From Benzoatithermus sp963720725 (GTDB lineage: Bacteria; Pseudomonadota; Alphaproteobacteria; Geminicoccales; Geminicoccaceae), in the NCBI GenBank assembly GCA_963720725.1, contig CAVRGN010000005.1:124001-188000 (forward strand): 64,000 bases of DNA. The letters run 5' to 3'. How positions within the stretch are numbered: the first letter of the stretch is position 1; every line of letters begins with the position of its first letter. The notes beneath the pieces are model-generated. The model was not told where the DNA came from and did no database searches. It worked only from the letters and a program-made list of their open reading frames with translations. Shown one piece after another: positions 52,816-61,531 of the stretch. The position numbers were made by a program, and so were the translations under genes.

Positions 52816-54216
52816 TCAGTAGCGGTAGTGCTCGGGCTTGAACGGGCCCTGCGCCGCGATGCCGATGTAGGAGGACTGCTTCTCGGACAGCTTGGTCAGC
52901 CGGACGCCGATCTTCTCCAGGTGCAGGGCCGCCACCTTCTCGTCGAGCTTCTTGGGCAAGGTGTAGACCCGGTTGGCGTAGCCCTCGGGGTTGGTCCAGA
53001 GCTCGATCTGCGCCAGGGTCTGGTTGGCGAAGGACGCCGACATGACGAAGCTCGGATGGCCGGTGGCGCAGCCCAGATTCACCAGCCGGCCCTCGGCCAG
53101 CAGCAGGACCCGCTTGCCGTCGGGGAACTCGATCTCGTCGACCTGCGGCTTGACGTTGTGCCAGCGGAAGTTCTTCAGCGCGGCGACCTGGATCTCGCTG
53201 TCGAAATGGCCGATGTTGCAGACGATGGCCCGGTCCTTCATCGCCCGCATGTGGTCCAGGGTGATGACGTCGACATTGCCGGTGGCGGTGACGAAGATGT
53301 CGGCCCTGGGCGCCATCTCGTCCATGGTGTTGACCTCGTAGCCCTCCATCGCCGCCTGCAGCGCGCAGATCGGGTCGATCTCGGTCACCACGACGCGCGC
53401 ACCGGCGTTGCGCAGGGACGCGGCCGAGCCCTTGCCGACGTCGCCATAGCCCGCGACCACGGCCACCTTGCCCGCCATCATCACGTCGGTGGCGCGGCGG
53501 ATGCCGTCGACCAGGCTCTCGCGGCAGCCATAGAGGTTGTCGAACTTCGACTTGGTCACGCTGTCGTTGACGTTGATCGCCGGGAACAGCAGTTCGCCGC
53601 GGCGCTCCATGTCGTAGAGCCGGTGCACGCCGGTGGTGGTCTCTTCGGTGACCCCGCGCACCAATTCGCCGAGGGCGGTGTACCAACCGGGCTTGGCCTC
53701 GAGCGTCCGCTTCATCGCGGCGAACAGGGCCTCCTCCTCCTCGTTCTTGGGATCGTCGAGCACCGAGGGGTCGCGCTCGGCCTTGCGGCCGAGGATGCAC
53801 AGGAGCGTGGCGTCGCCGCCATCGTCCAGGATCATGTTGGGAAAGCCGCCATCGCCCCAGGCGCAGATGCGGTGGACATAGTCCCAATACTCGTCGAGCG
53901 TCTCGCCCTTGACCGCATAGACAGGGGTGCCACCCTCGGCGATCGCGGCCGCGGCATGGTCCTGGGTCGAGAAGATGTTGCACGAGGCCCAGCGCACGTC
54001 GGCACCCAGCGCCTTCAGGGTCTCGATCAACACCGCCGTCTGGATGGTCATGTGCAGGCAGCCGGCGATCCGTGCCCCCTTGAGCGGCTGGCGCGGACCG
54101 TATTCTGCGCGAATGGCCATCAGGCCGGGCATCTCGGTTTCCGCGATCGCGATCTCACGGCGACCCCACCCGGCCAAACCGATATCGGCGACCACATAGT
54201 CTGCAGCGGCGTTCAT
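52816..54216 (-). CDS. ahcY: S-adenosylhomocysteine hydrolase
   Basis: NAD-dependent enzyme that splits S-adenosylhomocysteine into adenosine and homocysteine in the methyl cycle. The 466-residue product has ADIGLAGWGRREIAIAETEMPG at the N-terminus, the catalytic CNIFSTQDHAAAAI and FPAINVNDSVTKSKFDN, the NAD fold VVAGYGDVGKGSAASLRN and the C-terminal FKPEHYRY. It has the roughly 40-residue insert found in many proteobacterial forms. ATG 54216 has GAGGAG 5-6 bases upstream. No SAH-riboswitch consensus was seen before it. Confidence 0.97.
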   Translation of the reverse strand: MNAAADYVVADIGLAGWGRREIAIAETEMPGLMAIRAEYGPRQPLKGARIAGCLHMTIQTAVLIETLKALGADVRWASCNIFSTQDHAAAAIAEGGTPVYAVKGETLDEYWDYVHRICAWGDGGFPNMILDDGGDATLLCILGRKAERDPSVLDDPKNEEEEALFAAMKRTLEAKPGWYTALGELVRGVTEETTTGVHRLYDMERRGELLFPAINVNDSVTKSKFDNLYGCRESLVDGIRRATDVMMAGKVAVVAGYGDVGKGSAASLRNAGARVVVTEIDPICALQAAMEGYEVNTMDEMAPRADIFVTATGNVDVITLDHMRAMKDRAIVCNIGHFDSEIQVAALKNFRWHNVKPQVDEIEFPDGKRVLLLAEGRLVNLGCATGHPSFVMSASFANQTLAQIELWTNPEGYANRVYTLPKKLDEKVAALHLEKIGVRLTKLSEKQSSYIGIAAQGPFKPEHYRY

Positions 54217-54342
54217 CACGGCTCCTCAAGATCCGGCATGCTGGAGATACGGCGCCGAAGGCGGGCCGGACCTGCTCGCGGTGCCGGCGCGTAAAGCACA
54301 GCTGCCGCATTGCAGCAAGGGCAGGCCCGTCGCGCGCCCCGG

Positions 54343-54606
54343 CTACTCGTCGAAACCGCGTTCGATCAACTCCCCGAGTGCCGCAAGGGCCTGCTCGGCT
54401 TCGGGGCCGGACGCGTCGAGGGTGAGCTCCGTGCCGGGGCCGGCGCCCAGCAGCATCAGCCCGAGGATGGACGTGCCGGCCACGCTCTGGTCGTCGCGGG
54501 TCACCCGCACCAGGGCGTCGAAGGCTTCCGCGGTCCGCACGAACTTGGCGGCGGCTCGCGCGTGCAGTCCGCGCTGGTTGACGATAGTGGCCGCTCGGCT
54601 GCTCAG
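54343..54606 (-). CDS. ptsH: phosphocarrier HPr, CTG start
   Basis: Phosphocarrier of the PTS. If translation starts at CTG 54606, the product is 87 residues, with the phosphorylated His exactly at position 15 (NQRGLHARAAAKF) and the regulatory Ser exactly at position 46 (GTSILGLMLL). These are the canonical HPr positions. No ATG, GTG or TTG is available in frame. GGAGA lies 7 bases upstream, and the CTG overlaps the EIIA stop as CTGA, paralleling the ATGA overlaps nearby. Ser46 fits with the HPr kinase gene in the same run. Confidence 0.92.
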   Translation of the reverse strand: MSSRAATIVNQRGLHARAAAKFVRTAEAFDALVRVTRDDQSVAGTSILGLMLLGAGPGTELTLDASGPEAEQALAALGELIERGFDE

Positions 54607-55010
54607 GCCCGGTCTCCGTTGAGCAGCTGGCTGGCGACGTTGATGTATTTCCGGCCCGCTTCCTGCGCCGCCGTGACCGCGTCGCGCAAAGGCTCGTTCT
54701 GCCGCACGCTCGCGAGCTTGATCAGCATCGGCAGGTTGACCCCGGCGATCACCTCGATGCCCTTGCGATCCATGGTGGAGATGGCGAGGTTCGACGGCGT
54801 GCCGCCGAACATGTCGGTCAGCACCACGACCCCGCTGCCGTCGTCGACCGCCCGGATCGCCTCGACGATCTCGCTGCGACGCTGCTCGATGTCGTCCTCC
54901 GCACCGATGCACACGGCACGGACCATGACCTGGGGGCCTACCACATGCTCCATGGCCGCCAGGAACTCGGCGGCAAGGCGGCCATGGGTGACCAGGACCA
55001 GACCGATCAT
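54603..55010 (-). CDS. PTS EIIA component, mannose family
   Basis: A 135-residue EIIA of the Man family, with the phosphorylated His9 in LVLVTHGRLAAEF, VVLTDMFGGTPSNLA and VIAGVNLPMLIKL. No EIIB, IIC or IID genes accompany it. In alphaproteobacteria this solitary EIIA usually serves regulation and receives phosphate from HPr, encoded right after it. It lies 1 codon or less from the rapZ stop at 55007. Confidence 0.93.
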   Translation of the reverse strand: MIGLVLVTHGRLAAEFLAAMEHVVGPQVMVRAVCIGAEDDIEQRRSEIVEAIRAVDDGSGVVVLTDMFGGTPSNLAISTMDRKGIEVIAGVNLPMLIKLASVRQNEPLRDAVTAAQEAGRKYINVASQLLNGDRA

Positions 55011-55882
55011 GGCTGCGGTCCGGCGGTCATTGCGGCCGCGCGATCCAGATCACGGTGCACGGTTGTCGCCTCCCAGCCCAATTCCTGCAGCCAGCGGGCC
55101 GTCAGCTCCGCCAGGAACACCGAGCGGTGTCGGCCGCCCGTGCAACCGAACGCGATCGTCAAGTAGCACTTTCCTTCGCTGCGGTACCGCGGCAGCAGCG
55201 GCAGCAGCAACGCGCGCAGGTCCGTCACGAACTGGCCGAACGCCGGATCGCCGCGGACGTAGTCCTGGACCCTGTGATCACGTCCGGTCGCCGCACGCAG
55301 CGCATCGACATAGTGGGGATTGTGCAGGAAGCGCACGTCGAACACCAGATCGGCCTCGCGGGGCAGCCCGTTGCGGTAGGCGAACGAGATCACGGTGATG
55401 GCGAGGCCCACGCTCTCGCCACCGAACCTCGCGGTGAGCAGGCGCCGCAGGTCGGGAATGGCAAGCTCGGAGGTATCGAGCACGAGGTCGGCGGCGAGCT
55501 TCACCGGACCCAGCAGTTCGCGCTCGGCCGCCAGGGCGTCGCCGACCCCGGGCAGGTCGGCTAGAGGGTGGCGGCGGCGCGTCTCGGTGAACCGGCGCCG
55601 AAGCACCTCGTCGTCGCACTCGAAGAACAGGAGGCAGGTGCGACCAGCGATGCGCGCCTGGCCCAGCGCCGCCAGCACCCGGTCGGGTGCGAAGCCGCGG
55701 GTGCGGCTGTCGATGCCGATGGCCAGCCGCTCGGGTCCGTCGTGATCCCCGCGGGTCACGCGGCCGAGGAGGTTGACCGGCAGGTTGTCGACTGCCTCGA
55801 AACCCAGGTCCTCGAGCAGCTTGAGACAAGTGCTGCGGCCCGCTCCCGACATGCCCGTGACCACGACGAACTTGTCCATCAT
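55007..55882 (-). CDS. rapZ: RNase adapter / nucleotide-binding protein RapZ
   Basis: P-loop protein that in enterobacteria guides RNase E to the GlmZ RNA and senses glucosamine-6-phosphate. The 291-residue product has Walker A TGMSGAGRST (about 9-18), VDNLPVNLL and the C-terminal domain with FDVRFLHNPHYV, IAFGCTGGRHRSVFLAE. Two ATGs (55882, 55879) are adjacent. hprK ends 4 bp upstream. The gene overlaps the EIIA start by four bases. Confidence 0.93.
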   Translation of the reverse strand: MMDKFVVVTGMSGAGRSTCLKLLEDLGFEAVDNLPVNLLGRVTRGDHDGPERLAIGIDSRTRGFAPDRVLAALGQARIAGRTCLLFFECDDEVLRRRFTETRRRHPLADLPGVGDALAAERELLGPVKLAADLVLDTSELAIPDLRRLLTARFGGESVGLAITVISFAYRNGLPREADLVFDVRFLHNPHYVDALRAATGRDHRVQDYVRGDPAFGQFVTDLRALLLPLLPRYRSEGKCYLTIAFGCTGGRHRSVFLAELTARWLQELGWEATTVHRDLDRAAAMTAGPQP

Positions 55883-55885
55883 CGA

Positions 55886-56320
55886 TCAAGCGGCCCTGCG
55901 CGCCCACAGTGCCAGCAGCACCTGCCCGGCCGCGAGCCGATCGTGACGCTCCGCCTTCAGCACGGGGAGGTCGGCACCCGCCAGCCGCCGTACCGTCCGT
56001 TCGGGCAGTCGTTCCCGGCCGTGCGCTGCAGCCAGCTCGACGCAGAGGTCCACCGGCACCCCGTGGGTTGTTGCGATGCGGAAGATGCCGCCGCCACGCA
56101 GCTCAATCAAGCCCACAGGGCCGCTTGCGGACGCATGGAGCCGCCCGCCGTGGTTCACCAGCCGGACCAGATCGTCGGCGACCAGGTAGGCGCCCTGGGC
56201 CAGGAGCCTGCCCACCAGCGTCGACTTGCCGCTGCCGGAGTCGCCCAGGATCAGGATGCCCTTGCCGACCCAGGCCACCGCCGAGGCATGGACCGCGGCG
56301 GTGGCGTCGCCGAGGCTCAA
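55886..56320 (-). CDS. hprK: HPr kinase/phosphorylase, short alphaproteobacterial form
   Basis: Kinase/phosphorylase of HPr Ser46. At 144 residues it is only the C-terminal catalytic domain, as is normal in alphaproteobacteria. Walker A ILGDSGSGKSTLVGRL is at 25-40, and LVADDLVRLV and IELRGGGIFRI follow. The start overlaps the ptsN stop (ATGA). Its substrate HPr is encoded two genes downstream. Confidence 0.93.
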   Translation of the reverse strand: MSLGDATAAVHASAVAWVGKGILILGDSGSGKSTLVGRLLAQGAYLVADDLVRLVNHGGRLHASASGPVGLIELRGGGIFRIATTHGVPVDLCVELAAAHGRERLPERTVRRLAGADLPVLKAERHDRLAAGQVLLALWARRAA

Positions 56321-56784
56321 GCCGCCTGGCCCGGCATCCGTCCGCGCAGCAGGTCGTAGATCTGTTCGGCCGACGGCTCGGTGCGCAGCCGGGCGCCCAG
56401 CTCAGGGTCGCGCAGCAGGCGGGCGATGCGCGCCAGCGCCTTGAGCTGCAGGGTGCTTGCGGCTTCGGGTGCGATCAGCAGGAAGACGAGGTCGACCGGC
56501 GCGTCGTCGAGGGCGTCGTACTCGATCGGGCTCGCCAAGCGGACGAAGAAGCCGGTGAGGCGATCGAGGCCGGCCAGCCGGGCATGGGGGATGGCGATGC
56601 CGTCGCCGATGCCCGTGGTGCCCAGCTTCTCGCGCTGCTCGATCGCGGCCACGATCCGCTCGCGATCCAGCCCCGTCGTCCGGCTCGCCAGATCCGCCAG
56701 ATCCTGGAACAGCTGGGCCTTGTCGGTCCCCGGAAAACCCAGGATCAGCCGGTCGGGGCTCAAGAAGTCGTCGACATCCACCAT
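56317..56784 (-). CDS. ptsN: nitrogen-regulatory PTS EIIA (EIIA-Ntr)
   Basis: Regulatory EIIA of the nitrogen PTS. The 155-residue product has the phosphorylated His67 in GIGDGIAIPHARLAGLDRL and the C-terminal LLIAPEAASTLQLKALARIARLL. The ATG at 56784 has GGAGA upstream. It lies 76 bp after rpoN. The hpf gene often found between rpoN and ptsN is absent here. Confidence 0.95.
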   Translation of the reverse strand: MVDVDDFLSPDRLILGFPGTDKAQLFQDLADLASRTTGLDRERIVAAIEQREKLGTTGIGDGIAIPHARLAGLDRLTGFFVRLASPIEYDALDDAPVDLVFLLIAPEAASTLQLKALARIARLLRDPELGARLRTEPSAEQIYDLLRGRMPGQAA

Positions 56785-56860
56785 CGCGGATCTCCTGGTG
56801 CGGGCGAGGCCGCGGGCGGCGCCTGGGTGCGCCGGCCGCCGTCGGCGCTGCGGCAACGGA

Positions 56861-58297
56861 TCATCGGCCCAGTGCCTTGGCACGCCGCCGGTCGACCGAG
56901 GAGGCGATCCCCAGCGACTCGCGGTACTTGGCGACGGTGCGGCGGGCCAGCACCACATCGCGCTTCTTGAGCTCGGCCACGATCTGATCGTCCGACAGGA
57001 CCTCGTCGGCGGGCTCGCGCTCGATCAGGCGCCGGATCAGCTGCCGGATGGCTTCGGCGCTGTGCGACTGCTCGCCGGACGAGGTCGGAATCGCGGTAGT
57101 GAAAAAGTACTTGATCGGGAACGTTCCATGCGGCGTCGCCACGTACTTGCCGGCGGTTGCGCGGCTGACCGTGCTCTCGTGCAGCCCGGTGGCGGTGGCG
57201 ATGTCGCGCAGGACCAGGGGGCGCAACTGCTGGACGCCATGCTCGAGGAACGGCATCTGGCGGGCGAAGATCGCCTTGGCCACGCGCAGCACGGTCCTGG
57301 CTCGCTGGTCCAGGGCCTTGGCCAGCCAGTTGGCCGACTGGAAGCGCTCAGCCAGATATTCCTTGGCGCGCCGGTCGAGCGGCTGCGCGGTGATCTCGGC
57401 GTGGTAATCGGTGTCGACCAGCACCCGGGGCAGGGTGCCGCTGTTGAGCTCGACGCGCCAGCGGCCGGGCTCGAGCGCTTGGATGTAGAGGTCGGGGATC
57501 AGGGTCGGGGGCTCGTCGGCGGTGAAGCGCAGACCCGGCCTGGGATCCAGGCGCTTGATCTCGCCGATCATCTCCTGCAGGTCCTCGGCGTCCACCCCGC
57601 AGCGGCGCATCAGCTCGGCGAAATCGGCCCGGGCGAGCAGCGGCAGGTTGGCGACCAGGCTCGCCATCGCCGGATCGAGACGGTCCTTCTCCGCCAGCTG
57701 CAGCGCCAGGCACTCGCCCAGGTCGCGTGCGCCGACCCCCGTGGGCTCGCAGCACTGGATCGCCACGCGCACCGCCCGCACGATCTCAGCGTCGGTGCCG
57801 CAGCGCGCCGCCAGCGTGGCATCGTCCTCGCGCAGGTAGCCGTCGTCGTCGACGCTCTCGACCAGCTGGTGCGCGACCGCACGTTCCTGGCGGCCCTGGA
57901 GCATGGCCAGCACCTGCTCGCCCAGATGCTCGCGCAGCCCCTTGACCCGCGTCAGCCGTTCCTCGAAGGGCTGGCGGTCCTCGTCGAAGGCCTTGCCGGC
58001 CGGGCGCTTGAGCGACAGCGAGCAGTCGGCGGGCCGATTGGCGGACAGCGGGCCCGGGCTTGGCGGATGCGCCGCGCCGTTGACGGCCGTGGCGGCGGCG
58101 TGACCATTGGCCAATCCCGGGGCGGCCTCGCGGTCGCTGCGCTGCAGGAACGGGTTCTCGGCCACCTCGTGGTCGATGGCGCCGGCGAGCTCCAGATTGG
58201 ACATCTGCAGCAAACGGATCGCCTGCTGCAGCTGCGGCGTGAGCACGAGGCTCTGTTGCTGTCGCAGCTCGAGGCGGATGCCGGGGGCGAAGCTCAT
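56861..58297 (-). CDS. rpoN: RNA polymerase sigma-54 factor
   Basis: Alternative sigma factor recognising -24/-12 promoters. The 478-residue product has the Gln-rich region I (LRQQQSLVLTPQLQQAIRLL), an acidic region II, the core-binding region, a helix-turn-helix and the RpoN box ARRTVAKYRE at 451-460. It is encoded between lptB and ptsN, as in many proteobacteria. Confidence 0.97.
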   Translation of the reverse strand: MSFAPGIRLELRQQQSLVLTPQLQQAIRLLQMSNLELAGAIDHEVAENPFLQRSDREAAPGLANGHAAATAVNGAAHPPSPGPLSANRPADCSLSLKRPAGKAFDEDRQPFEERLTRVKGLREHLGEQVLAMLQGRQERAVAHQLVESVDDDGYLREDDATLAARCGTDAEIVRAVRVAIQCCEPTGVGARDLGECLALQLAEKDRLDPAMASLVANLPLLARADFAELMRRCGVDAEDLQEMIGEIKRLDPRPGLRFTADEPPTLIPDLYIQALEPGRWRVELNSGTLPRVLVDTDYHAEITAQPLDRRAKEYLAERFQSANWLAKALDQRARTVLRVAKAIFARQMPFLEHGVQQLRPLVLRDIATATGLHESTVSRATAGKYVATPHGTFPIKYFFTTAIPTSSGEQSHSAEAIRQLIRRLIEREPADEVLSDDQIVAELKKRDVVLARRTVAKYRESLGIASSVDRRRAKALGR

Positions 58298-58306
58298 GCC
58301 GGGCGC

Positions 58307-59116
58307 CTAGAGGCTGAACCGCTCTCCGAGATACACCCGCCGCACCGCCGAATCGGCGACGATCTCGGCTGGGGTGCCCTCGCGCAGCACGGCGCCGTCG
58401 TGCAGGATGTAGGCGCGGTCGATGATGTCCAGCGTGTCGCGGACATTGTGGTCGGTGATCAGCACGCCGAGCCCGCGGTCCTTGAGGTGGCCGACCAGGT
58501 CGCGGATCTCGCCGACATTGATCGGGTCGATGCCGGCCAGGGGCTCGTCGAGCAGGATGAAGCTCGGGCTCGCCGCCAGGGCACGGGCGATCTCGACCCG
58601 GCGACGCTCGCCGCCCGACAGCGCCAGCGCCGAGGAGCGCCGCAGATGGGCAAGGCCGAACTCGCGCAGGAGGCGCTCGAGCGTGCTGTCGCGCCGGTCG
58701 CGGTCGGGCACGGCGATCTCGAGCACGGCGCGGACATTGTCCTCGACGTTGAGGCCGCGGAAGATCGAGGCTTCCTGCGGCAGGTAGCCGATCCCCAGCC
58801 GCGCCCGGCGGTACATGGGCAGGGCGGTGATGTCCTGGTCGTCGAGCAGCACCTGGCCGCCGTCGGCGGCGATCAGCCCGGTGATGATGTAGAAGCAGGT
58901 GGTCTTGCCGGCGCCGTTGGGCCCGAGCAGCCCCACGGCCTCGCCGCGATGCAGGTTGAGCGAGACGTCGCGCAAGACGGTGCGTCCGCCATAATGCTTG
59001 GCGAGGTGGCGCGCGGCGAGGACGGCGCTGCCTTCGCCGGGCTGCGCCGGCGGCGTCGGGCTGGGTGCCGCCGGGAGGGGGCGCGCCAACAGGTCCGGGT
59101 CCGCCGCGGCGGTCAT
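58307..59116 (-). CDS. lptB: LPS export ABC transporter ATPase
   Basis: Cytoplasmic ATPase of the LptB2FG LPS extractor. The 269-residue product has Walker A LLGPNGAGKTT at about 63-73, the Q-loop LPQEASIFRGLN, the signature LSGGERRRVEIARAL and Walker B FILLDEPLAGID. About 33 residues precede the conserved domain. The start overlaps the lptA stop (ATGA), and rpoN follows after 9 bp. Confidence 0.96.
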   Translation of the reverse strand: MTAAADPDLLARPLPAAPSPTPPAQPGEGSAVLAARHLAKHYGGRTVLRDVSLNLHRGEAVGLLGPNGAGKTTCFYIITGLIAADGGQVLLDDQDITALPMYRRARLGIGYLPQEASIFRGLNVEDNVRAVLEIAVPDRDRRDSTLERLLREFGLAHLRRSSALALSGGERRRVEIARALAASPSFILLDEPLAGIDPINVGEIRDLVGHLKDRGLGVLITDHNVRDTLDIIDRAYILHDGAVLREGTPAEIVADSAVRRVYLGERFSL

Positions 59117-59718
59117 GGCTTCGGCTTCGGCGCCGGGGGCGCCTTGGGCTCGGGCACGAACAGCGCCCGGACGCGCTCGCGCGTGGCGCCGCCCTGCGGC
59201 TGGTTGACCGAGACCACCGAGACGCCGGTGTTCCGGTCGACGTCGAGCCGGTCGCCCTTGACCACGCTCTTGCCCTGGGTCAGCACCACATTGCCGATCA
59301 GCACCATCTTGCCGGCGGCCAGGTCGTAGACGCCGCTGTCGCCCTCGGCGGTCTCGCCCGGCTGGATGATGATCACGTTGCCCTCGGCCTCGAGCCGCTT
59401 GACGCTCTGATCGCTGCCGCTGGCACGGCGCTCCTCGTCGCTGGTGTAGAAGACCAGCAGCTTGTCGGTGCGCAGGGTGGTGTCGCCCTGGATCGCGTCG
59501 ACATTGCCGGTGAAGGTGGCGAGCTGCCGGTTCTGCTCCAGCACCAGCCGGTCGGAGGAGATCTCGATCGGCTCGTCGCCGCCGCCATTGCCGGCCGGCG
59601 CCTGCGCCGGCTGGGCCGCCTCCACCTGCCCGGCGGTCTTGGCCGGCGGTGCCTGCTGGGCCGAGGCGGCCCAGGCCAGCGCCAGCAGCAGGGCCGTCGG
59701 GCCGATGGTGCGCCTCAT
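59113..59718 (-). CDS. lptA: LPS transport periplasmic protein LptA
   Basis: Periplasmic bridge protein carrying LPS to the outer membrane. The 201-residue product has a signal peptide (MRRTIGPTALLLALAWAASA), an Ala/Pro linker and the OstA/LptA beta-jellyroll (IEISSDRLVLEQNRQLATFT, GNVDAIQGDTTLRTDKLLVF and KMVLIGNVVLTQGKSVVKGD). It ends in a Pro/Lys tail. It overlaps both neighbours by 4 bp. The usual lptC is not between it and kdsD. Confidence 0.92.
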   Translation of the reverse strand: MRRTIGPTALLLALAWAASAQQAPPAKTAGQVEAAQPAQAPAGNGGGDEPIEISSDRLVLEQNRQLATFTGNVDAIQGDTTLRTDKLLVFYTSDEERRASGSDQSVKRLEAEGNVIIIQPGETAEGDSGVYDLAAGKMVLIGNVVLTQGKSVVKGDRLDVDRNTGVSVVSVNQPQGGATRERVRALFVPEPKAPPAPKPKP

Positions 59719-60728
59719 GCGATGCCGGCCTTCAGGCAGTCGTGGAGATGCAGGGCCCCAACCGGGCGGTCGGCCTCGACCACGAACAGCACGGTCACCG
59801 GCCGCGGCGGGCCGTTCATCGCCGCCACTCCCTCGACCGCCAGGGCGCGCGGCCCGATCGTGCGCGGGTTGCGGGTCATGATCGCCCCCGCGGTGCGGGC
59901 CAGGATGTCGGGCGCCATGTGTCGGCGCAGGTCGCCGTCGGTGACGATCCCGACCAGCCGCCCGTCCTCGACCACGCCGACGCAACCCAGCCGCTTCCTG
60001 GTCATCTCGAGCACGGCGTCGGCGAGGCTTGCCTCGGGCCCGATCAGTGGCAGGTCGGCGCCGCGATGCATCAGCTGCTCGACCCGCAGCAGCTGGCTGC
60101 CGAGCTTGCCGCCCGGATGGAAGACCGCGAAATCGTGGGCGGAGAAGCCGCGCCGCTCGAGCAGGGCCACGGCCAGCGCGTCGCCGAGCGCCAACATGCA
60201 GGTGGTCGAGGTGGTCGGCGCCAGCCCCATCGGGCAGGCCTCGCCGACCTCCGGGATCAGGAGGACGAGGTCGGCCGCTTCGGCCAGCGTGCTCGGCGCC
60301 CGCCCGACCAGCGCCACGAGCGGGATCGAGAACCGGCGCGTGTAGAGGATGAGGTCGCGCAGCTCGACGGTTTCGCCCGAATTGGACAAGGCGATCACCG
60401 CGTCCTGCGGCGTGATCATGCCGAGGTCGCCGTGGCTCGCCTCGGCCGGATGGACGTAGAGCGCAGGCGTGCCGGTCGAGGCCAGCGTGGCCGCGATCTT
60501 GAAGGCGACGTGGCCGCTCTTGCCCATGCCGGTGACCACGACCCGGCCCCGGCCGGCGACCTCGGCCAGCCGCGCCACCACGGCGGCGAAGCTGCCGTCG
60601 ATCGCCGCCGCCAGGATGCCAAGTCCCTCGGCCTCGGCCAGGATCACCCGCCGCCCACTGGCGATGGCCGTCTCGTCGCTGGCGGCCGCCACGGGATCGG
60701 GCGGGGTGCGGGCAAGGCTGACTGACAC
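59715..60728 (-). CDS. kdsD: D-arabinose 5-phosphate isomerase (KpsF/GutQ family)
   Basis: Converts ribulose 5-phosphate to arabinose 5-phosphate for Kdo synthesis. The 337-residue product has an SIS domain (VVVTGMGKSGHVAFKIAAT, HPAEASHGDLGMI and ALSNSGETVEL) and two C-terminal CBS domains (LGCVGVVEDGRLVGIVTDGDL). The GTG at 60728 is chosen because GGAGG lies 4 bases upstream; the longer ATG frame at 60833 adds non-conserved sequence. It is coupled to lptA by an ATGA overlap. Confidence 0.93.
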   Translation of the reverse strand: MSVSLARTPPDPVAAASDETAIASGRRVILAEAEGLGILAAAIDGSFAAVVARLAEVAGRGRVVVTGMGKSGHVAFKIAATLASTGTPALYVHPAEASHGDLGMITPQDAVIALSNSGETVELRDLILYTRRFSIPLVALVGRAPSTLAEAADLVLLIPEVGEACPMGLAPTTSTTCMLALGDALAVALLERRGFSAHDFAVFHPGGKLGSQLLRVEQLMHRGADLPLIGPEASLADAVLEMTRKRLGCVGVVEDGRLVGIVTDGDLRRHMAPDILARTAGAIMTRNPRTIGPRALAVEGVAAMNGPPRPVTVLFVVEADRPVGALHLHDCLKAGIA

Positions 60729-60846
60729 GTTTCCTCCGGCGCGACGCTCCGGCGGCTGGCGCAGGCCGAAGCGGCGCGAAGTATCCGGTGGCACCTCACG
60801 GTCGTCAACGCGTCCGGCGCGCGAGCCGCTCATGATCCTATTCCAC

Positions 60847-61458
60847 TCAATGCGCGAACAGATCCTGGTCGGGCCACCCGGCCAGGTCGAGCGCCACCCG
60901 CGTCGGCAGAAAGGCCATGCAGGCCCGGGCCAGCTCGGTCCGCCCCTCCCGCTCGAGCATCAGGTCGAGCTTCGCGCGCAGCGCATGCAGGTGGAGCACG
61001 TCGCGCGCGGCATAACTCTTCTGCGTCTCGGTCAGGACCACCGCACCCCAGTCGGAACTCTGCTCGGCCTTGTCGAGCTCGACACCCAGGAGCTCGCGCA
61101 CCAGGTCCTTGAGGCCGTGGCGGTCGGTGTAGGTCCGCACCAGCCGCGAGGCGATCTTGGTGCAGTAGACCGGGCCGCAGTCGACGCCGAGATAGCGCCT
61201 GAACACGCCTAGGTCGAAGCGGGCATAGTGCAGCAGCTTGACCCGGTCCCGATCCGCCAGCAGCCGGCGAAGGTTCGGTGCGGCATAGTCGCCGGGCGCC
61301 AGCTGCACCAGATGGGCATGGCCGTCGCCGGCCGAGAGCTGGACCAGGCACAACCGATCGCGGGCGCCCTGGAGCCCCATGGTCTCCGAATCGACGGCCA
61401 CCGCCGGGCCGAGATCGAGGCCGGCCGGAAGATCGCCATGGTGAAGGGTGATGCTCAT
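60847..61458 (-). CDS. ribonuclease D-like 3'-5' exonuclease
   Basis: A 203-residue DEDDy exonuclease of the short ribonuclease D family without HRDC domains. The DxE motif is AVDSETMGL (Asp23, Glu25), the second motif is LLHYARFDLGVF, and the third is YAARDVLHLHALRAKL, with the catalytic Tyr and Asp. ATG 61458 is preferred to 61581 because upstream sequence is not conserved and extends towards the tRNA gene. It probably trims structured RNA 3' ends. Confidence 0.9.
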   Translation of the reverse strand: MSITLHHGDLPAGLDLGPAVAVDSETMGLQGARDRLCLVQLSAGDGHAHLVQLAPGDYAAPNLRRLLADRDRVKLLHYARFDLGVFRRYLGVDCGPVYCTKIASRLVRTYTDRHGLKDLVRELLGVELDKAEQSSDWGAVVLTETQKSYAARDVLHLHALRAKLDLMLEREGRTELARACMAFLPTRVALDLAGWPDQDLFAH

Positions 61459-61531
61459 CTCGCGCCCACTGCTCACGACGCCAAGCCATAGCCATCCATG
61501 GTTAACGGAGTGCGAAGGCCGGTGCCTGCGG

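Noticed and set aside
54217..54342. Possible SAH riboswitch before ahcY
   Set aside because: The conserved SAH aptamer core sequence was not found on the minus strand upstream of 54216.
56381..59329. 982-codon plus-strand frame opposite ptsN, rpoN and lptB
   Set aside because: Spans several real genes on the other strand and shows no domain.
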